From: Gentiana macrophylla
Lineage: Eukaryota > Streptophyta > Magnoliopsida > Gentianales > Gentianaceae
Direction of reading: 5' to 3'
DNA length: 64,000 nt
Assembly: GCA_026214975.1 (NCBI GenBank)
Contig: CM047806.1
Coordinates: 1,242,501-1,306,500 of the forward strand
Shown: piece after piece, positions 33,527 through 45,168 of the stretch
Layout: every line of letters begins with the position of its first letter
How positions within the stretch are numbered: position 1 is the first letter of the stretch
Program-made: the position numbers and the translations under genes
The notes under the pieces: model-generated
Databases searched by the model: none
The model's input: only the letters and a program-made list of their open reading frames with translations
What the model was told of the DNA's origin: nothing

Positions 33527-36239
33527 ATTACCATTGGATTATGTATGTAGTAGTAGTAGAAGGAGGATATTAAGCAAAGCTTCAATTACTCTCAAATGGC
33601 ATGACATTAACATACATAAACTTTCCTTGATTATAATGAATACACCCTGAGTTGTTATCTTGCCTTAAAGTACAGTTATTATTTAATAAACCGACGGGTC
33701 CGGCTTTAATGGTCACTTCCAACCAAAAATATGTTTGTCTTTGATTCTTTTGTTGGTATAGTCTAGTTCAGGCTACTTGCCCAAGCATACGGTACGACAA
33801 CATGCGAAATATGCCATGTGGGATTGTATACATGATGCATGACAGGGATCGTGTAACTTTAAAGATTTATTGCAGGTAACTTTTTCCAAATATATCTTCC
33901 TCAACTTTATTATGTTTTGTTTCGTTTGTTTGGCTAATATGTGACCGGCGATCACAAATAAGTGATTCGATGTGATTTTCCTAGTAATCAATCTATGTTT
34001 TATCCTTTAAAGAAAAACTCAGATGCTTTATAATTGATTGAATAAGAAATTTTCGAGTTTTGAAGTGATCTCAGACTTGTAGAGGATAACTAACTAATTA
34101 TGAAAAGACTATTTTCTTAAAAATTTAGAAGTCATGATGCTTTCTAATGCGTAGATGAGTCACATAGTATTCATTTTGTACATGTATTTGTTATATGGTT
34201 AATACATAGTATTTTGTACACGTATTTGTTATATATATGCCCTTATATGAAATTCACTGATCCTGCTTTTATTCTTTTTCTCTTTGCACCTTGTACAAAG
34301 ATTCATGTCAAAGAAAGAGTAGAAATCTGTTTTTCTGAAAGATTATTGTTAGGTATGGCTTAATATGTACATTAGAGGTACTTTTATTTACTCCATGTTG
34401 GTGGTTTTGATTCTTCACCTTCCTTTCGCGTGCCGTGTCTGTATTTATTTCATGCATTTTTTGGTCCCCGTGGTGTCATATATAGGTTATTGCTTGCACT
34501 TTGGACTGTTGTCCTAGCATTTTTCTATTTACTATGTTCTTTATTCATTCTCACAAATATCCTCGTTGAGAAAATCGATGTTGATGCCGCAAAAATGAGG
34601 ATGATTTGACCGTGAAAGGTCGATGAGAATAATAGTGATGGGTAGCCTGTTGCCACTGAATATTCAAAGCAACAGAATAAAACTCTTGAGGAAGTGCAGA
34701 CAAAAAGTCACCAAGTTCCTACCTCAAGAAGCCGTAGATATTATTGATGCTAAGGAAGAGAATGTAGTGGTGAACGATGAATCACCGTCCTGAAGCGTAG
34801 GGAATCAAAGAAGAGACAAATAAAATGAACTTCCTGAATCTTGACTCAAGTCAATGAAGCAAAATGGGAGGTGGCCAAAGAGAATTTAGAGGAAATCGAA
34901 CCTTCGAATCTCTCGATGATGTTACAAAAGAGTCGTCGAGAGAAAATTGAGATTAGGTTGGATTCTCTCTTTTGTGTGCCCGATGGCGCAAGCCTTCTCT
35001 AGGTATGTTATTGTCCTGGATGCTCTCTCTCTCTCTTTTGGAATTTAGATCTATTGTTGCACATGAGATAATGAATGTGGCGCTCCCGGTTCTTATTTTT
35101 GCCATAATTTTAACCATCGACTTGAGTTTTAGTACGAGCAACAGCATTACAACAATCATTCAACTGCTTTGTTGATCGAAATGCTACCGAAAACATGGTT
35201 TCGTATAGACTTCTAATTGGATTTTCTCGTCCATCATTTTCTAGTGCAAGTGTAGCGGAAGTAGTTTTGTTTGGATGGGCTTGCGGTATAAAGGTTCTTG
35301 GTGTACACCTCCCAAGGATCACTATGGAACATTAGGTAATCTTCAATTTCAAAACTTTTTCTTTTCACAATGAAGATAGAGCCATTTTTGTTTGAAAATT
35401 TTCAATTGAATATGATAGAAAACACATGTTGGTCAATTCAAAATCCATCCAAGGATATTATAAAATTTGTAAATTATCTAGGCCATCCGATTTTCGTTTC
35501 ATGGTTGCAAATCACACTCTTACAATGTTGGGTCATTGTAAAATGTGTTATAGTTTCGCTTCTATTTCATTTTGCGGACATATGGAAGCTCATGCCCAAC
35601 AAGGGTAAAAGGCGAGGAAGCTATGATTATGTATTTGTGTCAAGGTAAAATCTCAATTAAAAATCAAGGTAAGACACTTGGATGTAAAGAAAGATGTGTT
35701 TGTAGTGTTGGTTCATTTGCGTGTATGTAAACTACCAACTCATTTATTGAATCTTTTGTGGTTCGCAGATCTTTGTTGGCTGAAAATCATGATCATTTAA
35801 AGTAACTAGAACCAAACTTTATGATTGTGCAAATGGACGAGAAACAAATGACAACTCGAGGGAAGTATCTTTTGACATTTTTGGTGCACACTAGCAACGG
35901 TTTGGGTGAGGCAAGCAATGGTCAAGAGAGTAATGATCTTTTAGACTACGATCATATTGATGCATTATTTACCCTTATATGTTTTTCTTCTAGCATTATT
36001 AGAACTTGACAGATCGACAGGTTTTATTTTTCCCAAGTTATGAATTTATAAATCTTAGTATACAGTGTATTACTTCACTATGTTATTATTGTAGAAGATA
36101 TGTGCATCTTACTTATTATCAAACCCTTAGTAGTTGTCCTGATATTTTCATTTGGTTATGAATGCTTCGTCACATGACCGCATCATTAACCTCTTTGTTC
36201 TTGTATAATATCTTTGCAAAAATAGAGGTCGTAATAAAA

Positions 36240-36733
36240 ATATTTGGTAACACTAACCTCATCATCACCGTCATAAGATTACGTGGCGAACTATAGCGAG
36301 GACTTTATCACATATATCCACATTATGTGTCGTTGATTTCATCATGCATCATATGAGTATGTCATGAATTGAGGGTCACGTATTTTAGAATTGCTGTAAT
36401 TTGATCATACAATAAGTGATAAATTATTTGTCACTTACAAGTACAAAACGTGATAAACTTGCGGCATCACATATTTGAGCAATAAGTGACGACTTTGGCG
36501 TCACCGGTGTATCCGAATGACAAGGTATGAAATGTAATATGTGATGAAACATTCGTCACATATACTAAAAAAATGTGAAGAAAGATAAAGTCGTCACAAA
36601 ATACTTTTTGTGACTTATGATAGGTGACGACTCTTGTGACGCACGAATTTCGTCACATATAATCAAATGTGATGAAATTTACAGAATATGTGACGAATAT
36701 TGGTCGTCACAAAAACTCAATTTTCTTGTAGTG
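36240..36733. repeat. CACTA right subterminal repeat region
   Basis: About fifteen TGACG or CGTCA words in both orientations (for example TGTGACGAA, CGTCACATAT, GTGACGACT). The left counterpart is 32640-32870. Such arrays bind the element's own regulator/transposase in En/Spm. Confidence 0.8.
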
Positions 36734-37194
36734 AATTAAGCACTACCCATTCCTAATTTCACCAATTAGAGAGTGATTTCATCAATCTTCACATTATTTG
36801 ACTATGAAATGTTTAGCTACTCATAATAAAACTGAAAACAACAATTAAAGATCCATAAATGAAATAGAAACTGAAATTGATTACCAAAATCGTAGCAAAA
36901 TCTGGGTTACATCAAGCTCCAACATCACCCAATGTCAATTGATGATGAAGAAGAACCAAAATGACAAAATTGCAAGAATAGAGAAGAAGTTTGAGCTCGA
37001 TTATGCTAATTCTATGTAATTACTAGTGTAGAAATGAATCTAAGGATGAAAAGAGGGGAATTCGACCTAAAAGGGGTGAAAGGGTATGAGGAAGAGAATT
37101 CTAGGTAAAGTGTAATATCAAAAGTATCTCCAACTCTGTGCAAATATCGAACTCTATTTATATGTGCCTCAAAATTGCTCTTTAAACTGTCCAA

Positions 37195-37518
37195 TGCGTG
37201 CACATCCCTGTCTGAATGCGCACGCATTGCTCTGTGGCTGTCTGGGAAAACTTGATCCTGCTGAGATGGATGCGTACGCATTGCCCTGCATGCGTACACA
37301 TTGAACGTTTTGCCCCCAAATCCTTGACTTGCTGCTGCTTTTGGAATGCGTACGCATTTTACGCAATGCGTACGCATTGTTCCTGATTCTCCAAGCTTGA
37401 GTATCCTGTATCAAGGATGCGCACGCATCACATGGAATGCGTACGCATTAGCTGCATTTCTCCAAACATTTGCATCATGTACCAAGGATGCGTACGCATA
37501 GCTTAGAATGCGTACGCA
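37195..37518 (-). promoter_or_regulatory. Phased TGCGTACGCA palindrome array in U3
   Basis: Ten copies of TGCGTACGCA or close variants start at 37195, 37217, 37271, 37291, 37347, 37367, 37418, 37438, 37489 and 37509. They form five pairs. Within four of the pairs the spacing is exactly 20 bp, and successive pairs are 76, 76, 71 and 71 bp apart. The array ends about 33 bp upstream (minus strand) of the TATA box. Confidence 0.9.
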
Positions 37519-37829
37519 TTGACTGCATTCCTTCAGCTTTCTGCACTTTTCTTCAGCTTTTCCCATCCCCAAACCTCGGTCTTGCCTTTATGAGCTCAAT
37601 ACCTTATCTTCTAGGCTTACGAGCACATATATCCTGCGTCATGACATCTAAACAGACACCGAGCATAATCTCGCAAGATAAATAGGACTTGAAAGGACTA
37701 AAAACATCGTCAAATAGCAAGGTTTGCCATCTATATGATGGTTTACCTCAAAGTGACTGCATTGTGTCTTTTTTCCCTTAACATTACCTAGAATTGCCCG
37801 GAATGTGCCAAAAGTGCCGTAAACGGGGG

Positions 37830-38395
37830 TTGAAACATGCACCGGAGCAAAGTAAAGTTGACTCTCACCAATGGGTGTCTCTTCAACTCGCTGGAATAGC
37901 TTAGTTCCTTCTAAAGTAAACATTCTTAATTGAAAAGCAGCTAAATGTAGACTTCCCACTCTTAGTAACCTATCGAAAAGAGGCATCAATCTTACTAGCC
38001 TGTTTTGCACGTCTTGTGGGTTGGATCGGGAGGACGAAACTCATCTATTCCTACGATGTCCTTTTGCGGAACGGACTTGGAACAAAGTTTTTTCTTGGTG
38101 CGCGTGTTTCTTTAAATACAACTATGGATTGCGGACCGGTTCAACAGCATGTACCTTTGTGCATGAAACAAATAAATTTATCAAAGGTATGAGACACTAT
38201 CATGAAAATCGATCACGTGTTGGAACTTATGGAAAAGAAGAAACAATCCCATCTTCAACTCAATGTTTGCTTCAGAAGATTATGTGCTCGGAGAAATTCA
38301 AACTCTCAGTTTTTTTTGGATCAATTTGCGATGTGAGAAATTTTCTTTAGATTGGGATATCTGGAAAGATCAACCCTTAAATAACTTTAGATAGG
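37830..38395 (+). pseudogene. LINE zinc-binding (zf-RVT) C-terminus
   Basis: The frame includes SLVPSKVNIL (about 37895), then CTSCG (38006-38020), DREDETHLFLRCPFAERTWN and KVFSWC. This is the C-x2-C...H-x4-C domain at the end of plant L1-type ORF2. It continues the LINE segments at 10.8 and 31.1 kb. After about 38110 the frame decays. Confidence 0.8.
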
Positions 38396-38400
38396 CGTTG

Positions 38401-39928
38401 TGTTCAGGGTGAATTTATAGTGTTTTTAACGATATATTTTATATCAATTTCCCCCATATTCTTATGTTTTTCATAGAAATCGAGATTTATATTTAAATAT
38501 TGAGTAAATGATATTTTTAATGAGTTAATTTCAAAATGTAATGAATTTTGTGCTTAATTGATGATTTATTATTAATTTGGAATTGTATTACATTTTGGTG
38601 TTATTCATTGATTAATTAGAGCTCACAAGTGTTGAAGTTTGGAAGTGACAAGTGGCAAGGGATAAGATCAAGGAGAGCAAGTCATGAATCATCTAGAATA
38701 TCCAAGAGATAAGGTTTGTTACAAAAGGATAAGGATGGTTTGTTAGAGACATTGGATAAGATCAAATTCGTTCACTCAGAACAGGGAATCAAGCGTTCCA
38801 CAATGAATCGGCGTTCGTTCGGGACTGAAACTGGCGTTCAAGGCTTGGAAAGCGATCGAGCTCTCGAACACAGCCCAGGCCCCGAGTTCCAGGATGGAAT
38901 CAGCGTTTCAAAGGCCAAATCGCCGCCCCACAGATGAAACCAAAGTCGTAATCGCATCAGATCCGCTGCCTATAAATACAAAGCAGCCTCCAATTCATTC
39001 GAGAGATGATGAGAGATCGATTTTCTTCCACACACCAAAAACACAGAGCACCCGCTCCTTCTTGGTTTCAAGGCGATCACCCAAGCCTTGTGCTTGGGTG
39101 ATCCGGGTTAGATTAGGTTTTACTTCTTTTGTTTTCCTTTTCTTGTTCGATCACCATGATGATCTCTCAAGCTTTGAACTTGGAGCGATCATGTAATACT
39201 TTTCAAAGAGCCTTCTATTTCTTGTCCATGGATGATCTTGTGAGTTTAATTTTAAAGTTGTTTTCTTTCCTTTGATTATGTGTTATGCAATCGATAACGG
39301 AAGTTGTAATGCTATTGATGTTTACCGTATGACGAAAGTCGGTGTAAACCTTAGATCACCACAGGAAAGATGAGATTTTTAACCTTGACATGACGAAAGT
39401 TGATAGGTTGAATCTCTAGGTTGTTAGATTGAGAGATCTTGCACCTCGTTTTATGATGTGTTAATCTTTAAAATCGAGAGATAAAAGATTACTTAAGAGA
39501 GGTGAACCACAACTTGAATTAAATCATCATAAGATAATCTAGGGAAGAATTAAGGGTTGCGGGATGGTGGATCATGTTTGTTCTATGTTATATTGCTTTA
39601 GTCGTTATCATGGGTTCGTTAGTTTTACCAAGTTTTAAGTAGTTGTAGTTTTATTTATGTTGGTTCGCAATTATTGTTTCCGGCTTTGGATTAATAGTCC
39701 TCATTCAGCTTTACTTGTCTGCTTTAGTTTTAGTAATAATCGGTAGTAACAATTGAGAGAGTTAATGAAATTAGATTCAACGTCCCAATTCCTCGTGGAT
39801 CGACCCCTTTACTTATCTCGCTTATACTATCAACTACCCGTGTTTGGCCGGTTAGGAGTTAGTTTTGCATCTAAGTATGGGTTTATAAATTTTCTTTTGT
39901 TTAAATGATGCAAAAATCCTCTCAAACA
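38401..39928 (+). repeat. 5' LTR of non-autonomous element
   Basis: 1528 bp, TATAAATA at 38971-38978. The first ~370 bp differ from the 3' LTR by one indel. Confidence 0.93.
38768..38950 (+). promoter_or_regulatory. U3 CRGGCGTTC motif array, 5' LTR
   Basis: Words such as CAAGCGTTCC, CGGCGTTCG, TGGCGTTC and CAGCGTTTC recur about eight times and end about 30 bp before TATAAATA. The matching 3' LTR segment (42900-43085) differs by many small indels, unlike the rest of the LTR. Confidence 0.65.
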
Positions 39929-39932
39929 AAAG

Positions 39933-39950
39933 TGGCGCCGTTGCCGGGGA
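39933..39950 (+). other. Primer-binding site
   Basis: TGGCGCCGTTGCCGGGGA, four bases after the 5' LTR. Same type as in the Athila element. Confidence 0.9.
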
Positions 39951-40257
39951 ATCGGTGTTTTGTTGAATCTACTTGAGTTAATTCTTGATTTTGTTACAAT
40001 TTACTGTGTTCAATAAAAGTAGCGTTAATTGAATTGAGAGTTTTTATTTTTGCCGTGTTTCGATGACCGTTTGGTTAAGAATGTGCAAAAAGTTTTTTTA
40101 CTCAATTTGTTCAACGTGAATTATGTGTTTAGTGATTTCTAATCGACCCTGTGCTAAAAATTTATATGTGGCTGTTGTCTGTGCTATATGTGTGTTGAGT
40201 TTATGATTAGTTTTGGGTTGCTGTTATTTTTCCTGCCGTTCTGTGCATTTTTGGAGA

Positions 40258-40420
40258 TGGACGAGCGTTCAAGGCATCCGAACGCCCGTCCAAGTTTATA
40301 ATATGCAGGTGGAACGCCCGGTTGAGTCTTTGAAAACGCCTGCTCGATGTGTGAATTTTCAGTGAACGCCCGTCTTGAAGATGGAACGACGTTCAAATAG
40401 TTGGACGGGCGCCCAACCTG
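40258..40420 (+). repeat. Leader motif array (GAACGCCCGTC)
   Basis: Seven words (ACGAGCGTTC, GAACGCCCGTC twice, GGAACGCCCGG, AAACGCCTGCTC, GGAACGACGTTC, GGACGGGCGCCC) lie in about 160 bp downstream of the PBS. They are mostly the reverse complement of the U3 core, as in the Athila leader at 14.6 kb. Confidence 0.75.
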
Positions 40421-40439
40421 AAGTCCAGGTTCCAATTTC

Positions 40440-42525
40440 TTCCTGTCTTGATTTATAACGCTTTATTTGACTTGGATGTTTTTAATATGAGCTTATGTGG
40501 TTTTTTTATTTTTACGTAGATGTTCTGAACTTGTATGTTTACATCTTTCCATCTACGAATCCATGTTAAATAATTGATCTTATCTCATATACTTGATTCA
40601 TCTATGCAAGTTATAGTGACTGTCGGTTTTCGTAAGCTATAACTGGTCTTATTGTTATTTAGTAGCTAATGTCGGTTTCCGTATGCTACATACCGTTTTG
40701 ATGAATCTTTTAAGCTTTGAGACTTATGTGCTTTCTTGTTATTTTTGTAACTCATATGGGTAGCTATCGCCGGTTTTCCGTATGCTACGCCCAGGCCATA
40801 TGAGTTATATCTGCTTAGTATAGCTAATCGTTGGTTTCCATAATGCTATCACTTTTGATGAGTTCTTAAGGCGCGTCTACACTGCATTGTATGTAATGGA
40901 CAAAGATCGCTGCTTATCGTAACTCGTCATTATTTGGTAGACGTTTATTTTATACATGTCATGTTGCAAATTAAGGGCTAGTTTTCTTTCTTTTATTTTC
41001 TTTTATTTCGCATCTCATTTAGTTGCATGTCATCTAGTTGCATTGTTTTCTTTTCTTAAGGGCCGTAGTCACTTTGTAGGGTTGTCTTCACAACCCGCCA
41101 CGGCTGAGCCTGCTTTGCGTTTTCTTTTATTAGATTACATATCATGTAGTTTGCATTGTAATGTAGTTGCACCTAGCCTACTATTTTGCAATGTCCATGT
41201 ATATGTTCCATCCTTATCTGAGCTTCATCCAAACATCTCTATGATTTATTCTCCTTGTGTTTTCAATGTATAATTCTTTTCCCCGTAGACTCTTTTTGCA
41301 ATCGATCAAGTATGCAGGACACTTTTGATAGCTATTGTGCGCTTTCACGCCGATGTCGAGTATTCTGTGATGCTCCACAAGTCTACTTGATCTATTCAAG
41401 CTTACTTGGATCTGTGATGCTCCACATTTCCAAGGATAGTCAAGCAATTTTGGTTCTTCGTGGGTTCTTTCCGAACTGCCGACTTGGAAATACAATCACT
41501 AAGTTCCTAAACTTTTATTTCTTTACAACTCGAGGACAAGTTGCAATCTAAGTGTGGGGAAGGGATTAGTATCTACATTCTTTTGCCATATTAGTCATAT
41601 TTCTATGAAAAATGCTAAATTTTTCAAAATTTTTGTTTTTGTCCCGAGTAATGTCATTTCACTTGCATGCTAGTTTTATAATCTGGCACCTTTAGTTGTT
41701 TTCAGTAGTCGTGTCATGTTCTAAGAATAGATTTAGTAGATCGACACTCACTTGAATTTCATTTCACGAACCTATTAGATGAAGAACCAAATATAAAATA
41801 GTCTCCGGTTAGTTAAAGGATAGCCAATTCTCGTCAGAGATAACACTTATTTAGCATTGATGAAAGTTAAGAATTCATACTATACTCACAGCTAGAATCT
41901 CAAGACCTTAGTGTTCTTGAGAACCTTAAAAGTCTTGAATGTGTTAGAAAGATACCGATCAAGAGTTTCCAAAGAGTTTGGGCAAGAATATAATATCTTA
42001 TATATATATATGATAAATTTCACCTCGAGTCCATTTGGATACTCGCCCAATTGGGAGTGTGGTTTACCTTGACAAGACGGGTTTGAGTGATCTCAGGGTG
42101 ACTGCCTCTAAAGTAGGGGAGAGTGTTATACTTTTGAGACGCGAGAAGTTTGTGTTTTTAGAACTCTGAGTCGAGTTGATCTAAACCCAGTAGAGACCTG
42201 AAAGGTATTTTCTTGACACCAAGTAAAAGAATTTAAATGTGAGTTAGTTACTTTATTCTTGACAAGTAATTTTTGTAGGTAAGTCTTGTAGATGTAATAA
42301 AACTTTCGCTTATTTAACCGGATGATCGTTAGTGCTTGATTTAATACATCAAGAGAGGATTGGTGGAAGTTTAGTAGGTTCTGCACACACAATCACCGAG
42401 TGACTTCGATTTGTTTGAATACTAGCTTGTCGTGAGCACGACTACATCTAGTGTCGTTATGTGGATTCTTGATAGTATGTTTTGTTTTGTTTTGCTCGAC
42501 GAGCAAAAAGCTAAGTGTGGGGAGT
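40440..42525 (+). other. Interior of non-autonomous element
   Basis: No retrotransposon protein is recognisable. Words TGTCGGTTTCCGTATGCTA recur with variation at about 40610-40850. AAGTGTGGGG occurs at 41550 and at 42513 (polypurine tract), 963 bp apart. Confidence 0.75.
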
Positions 42526-44058
42526 TGTTCAGGGTGAATTTATAGTGTTTTTAACGATATATTTTATATCAATTTCCCCCATATTCTTATGTTTTTCATA
42601 GAAATCGAGATTTATATTTAAATATTGAGTAAATGATATTTTTAATGAGTTAATTTCAAAATGTAATGAATTTTGTGCTTAATTGATGATTTATTATTAA
42701 TTTGGAATTGTATTACATTTTGGTGTTATTCATTGATTAATTAGGAGCTCACAAGTGTTGAAGTTTGGAAGTGACAAGTGGCAAGGGATAAGATCAAGGA
42801 GAGCAAGTCATGAATCATCTAGAATATCCAAGAGATAAGGTTTGTTACAAAAGGATAAGGATGGTTTGTTAGAGACATTGGATAAGATCAAATTCGTTCA
42901 CCAGAATGTGGAATCGGCGTTCCACACAAATGTAATCAAGCGTTCGGGACCGAAATCATGCTCAAGGCTTGGAAAGCGATCGATCGAGAGCTCGTAATAC
43001 GCCCGTAATCGAGTTCCAGGATGGAATCAGGCGTTTCAAAGGCCAAATCAAGCGCCCCACGAGATGAAACCAGCGTTCGTAATCGCATCAGACCGCTGCC
43101 TATAAATACAAAGCAGCCCCAATTCATTCGAGAGATGATGAGAGATCGATTTTCTTCCACACACTAAAAACACAGAGCGGCCCGCTCTTTCTTGGCTTCA
43201 TAGGCGATCACCCAAGCCTTGTGCTTGGGTGATCCGGAGTTAGATTAGGTTTTACTTCTTTTGTTTTCCTTTTCTTGTTCGATCACCATGATGATCTCTC
43301 GAAGCTTTGAACTTGGAGCAATCATGTAATACTTTTCACAGCCTTCTTATTTCTTGTCCATGGATGATCTTGTGAGTTTAATTTTAAAGTTGTTTTCTTT
43401 CCTTTGATTATGTGTTATGCAATCGATAACGGAAGTTGTATTGCTATTGATGTTTACCGTATGACGAAAGTCGGTGTAAACCTTAGATCACCACAGAAAG
43501 ATGAGATTTTTAACCTTGACATGACGAAAGTTGATAGGTTGAATCTCTAGGTTGTTAGATTGAGAGATCTTGCACCTCGTTTTATGATGTGTTAATCTTT
43601 AAAATCGAGAGATAAAAGATTACTTAAGAGAGGTGAACCACAACTTGAATTAAATCATCATAAGATAATCTAGGGAAGAATTAAGGGTTGCGGGATGGTG
43701 GATCATGTTTGTTCTATGTTATATTGCTTTAGTCGTTATCATGGGTTCGTTAGTTTTACTGTTTTTCGTAGTTGTAGTTTTATTTATGTTGGTTCGCAAT
43801 TATTGTTTCCTGGCTTTGGATTAATAGTCCTCATTCGGCTTTACTTGTCTGCTTTTAGTTTTAGTAATAATCAGTAGTAACAATTGAGAGAGTTAATGAA
43901 ATTAGATTCAACGTCCCAATTCCCTGTGGATCGACCCCTTACTTATCTCGCTATACTATCAACTACCCGGTGTTTGGCCGGTTAGGAGTTAGTTTTGCAT
44001 CTAAGTATGGGTTTATAAATTTTCTTTTGTTTAAATGATGCAAAAATCCTCTCAAACA
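42526..44058 (+). repeat. 3' LTR of non-autonomous element
   Basis: 1533 bp, TATAAATA at 43101-43108; ends CTCAAACA before the CGTTG duplication. Confidence 0.93.
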
Positions 44059-44063
44059 CGTTG

Positions 44064-44789
44064 ATTGCTTGATTTGACTCTACTTCTGTTTGGAGCTTGA
44101 TATTTTTTGTTTTGGAGTGACTCTGTTGAATCTCTGTAATCTTGGTGGCTTATCTATTAGATTAATAGATAAGTGTTTCTAATATATATATATGAATTGC
44201 TGTTCAAAAAAAATGAAAGACTTCAAATAGTCGTAAATTTCAAAATCATCTAGAAATAAGTAACATTCGACATTCTCAGTGTGGATTCTCATTCAATTAT
44301 ACACTAAGTCGAATGTTGCTTTCTACATTCGATTTCGACAATGTCGATTTTCTCAAAAATAATGTGGTGCATCATTAGGTAGGTATAGGACAACGGATAG
44401 ATCAACTGTGTTACGAATAAATACCCCAAGATTTTTACCTATAGTCTTCACGTATCATGACTATAGGACCATACAATTTTATCTTGTGATTTAATTTTGT
44501 CGTATGATGAAACTACCTATATATTACAGATTTCCAATATTTGAAGACACCATCCGAAAATTACTTAGGTATAACATCAAATAGTATGTTGACAACTCAT
44601 CATGTCACACTGGGTGGTAATGTCATAATGATGCATGATGATTTATCAAACGTGAAGATTCATGCAAGAATCAGAACTGCCTTGATGTTAGGTCAAGGCA
44701 CAAGGAATTTTCTCTCACTGTTATTTCCAAATCAGTCAACCTCATATATCAATCAGAATTAATCAAAAAAAAATCCTTTCTTTTATTTG
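44064..44789. other. Intergenic, no gene seen
   Basis: AT-rich. A short inverted pair (AGTAACATTCGACATT near 44255 and AGTCGAATGTTGCTT near 44310) suggests a small decayed foldback. A 73-codon frame at 44541 has no recognisable motif. Confidence 0.5.
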
Positions 44790-45168
44790 AATACATGTGT
44801 GGTGTCTTGCATATATGTGAGCACTATTGAAGACATATATGAAACCACACGGCCATTCTCAGAATTAAATTATGCTGCCCGATCGTTTAATCATCACTTC
44901 ACGCCCTCAAAATTCTCTCTCTACCGATCGTTGAGGTGAAGCAAATGTGTCTTTTGTTTTGTAAATTTTCATATTTTAGATGGAACCAAAAAATTATAGG
45001 GTTCATGTATAATGAGTGTAAACAGGGGAAATACTTGTGTGGAGAGGATTTTGAGGTGAAGTGAATGGTGAAACGATAAGAACCATGTGCTTTAAAGACA
45101 GAATGAAATTGTGTGGTGTGTGCCTCTACACGCTGTTTCACACCGCGTGAGACACCACACAAGAAACC
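44790..45168. mobile_element. Nested inverted-repeat (MITE-like) element
   Basis: Outer inverted arms TGTGTGGTGTCTTGC (44794) and GAGACACCACACAAG (45150) enclose inner arms TCACTTCACGCCCTCAAAAT (44896) and ATTTTGAGGTGAAGTGA (45049). The inner pair gives a ~170-bp element within a ~380-bp one. I could not fix target duplications, so the superfamily is open. Confidence 0.55.

Larger units (their letters stand above)
32626..36733. mobile_element. CACTA (En/Spm-like) DNA transposon, non-autonomous
   Basis: A 4108-bp element with termini CACTACGAGAAAAATGAG and CTCAATTTTCTTGTAGTG and the 3-bp target duplication AAT on both sides (32623-32625, 36734-36736). Subterminal regions are rich in TGACG/CGTCA words, the usual transposase-binding layout. 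I recognise no transposase (TNP2-like) sequence, so it probably depends on another copy. A 30-base T run is at 32941. Confidence 0.92.
32034..37719 (-). mobile_element. Minus-strand LTR (apparently solo), split by CACTA element
   Basis: Sequence on both sides of the CACTA insertion (about 590 + 985 bp) makes one LTR of about 1.57 kb. The left end, read on the minus strand, is ...CTCGGTACACTGCC, typical of Athila/Tat LTR ends. The right part has a TATA box (37155-37162) with a palindrome array upstream of it. LINE coding flanks both sides and no internal retrotransposon genes are seen, so a solo LTR is likely. The right boundary is uncertain by tens of bases and I found no clean target duplication. 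Confidence 0.65.
38401..44058 (+). mobile_element. Non-autonomous Athila-like LTR retrotransposon, complete
   Basis: A 5658-bp element flanked by CGTTG (38396-38400, 44059-44063), with LTRs starting TGTTCAGGG and ending CTCAAACA, PBS TGGCGCCGTTGCCGGGGA and polypurine tract AAGTGTGGGGAGT. The 2.6-kb interior has no gag or pol similarity. LTR length, PBS, duplicated polypurine string and 3' UTR words match the Athila element at 12.9 kb, whose lineage may mobilise it. LTRs are almost identical outside the motif array, so insertion is recent. Confidence 0.93.

Noticed and set aside
37012..37414. Frames through the TGCGTACGCA array (repeated MRTH/NAYA-type residues)
   Set aside because: Repeat translation in an LTR promoter, not a gene. 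The strand and frames are incidental.
37195..37518. CRISPR array
   Set aside because: The repeats are 10 bp, palindromic and unevenly spaced, in a plant LTR with no cas genes.
41214..41551. Possible gag in the non-autonomous element
   Set aside because: Overlapping frames on both strands of similar length, with no capsid motif or zinc knuckle.
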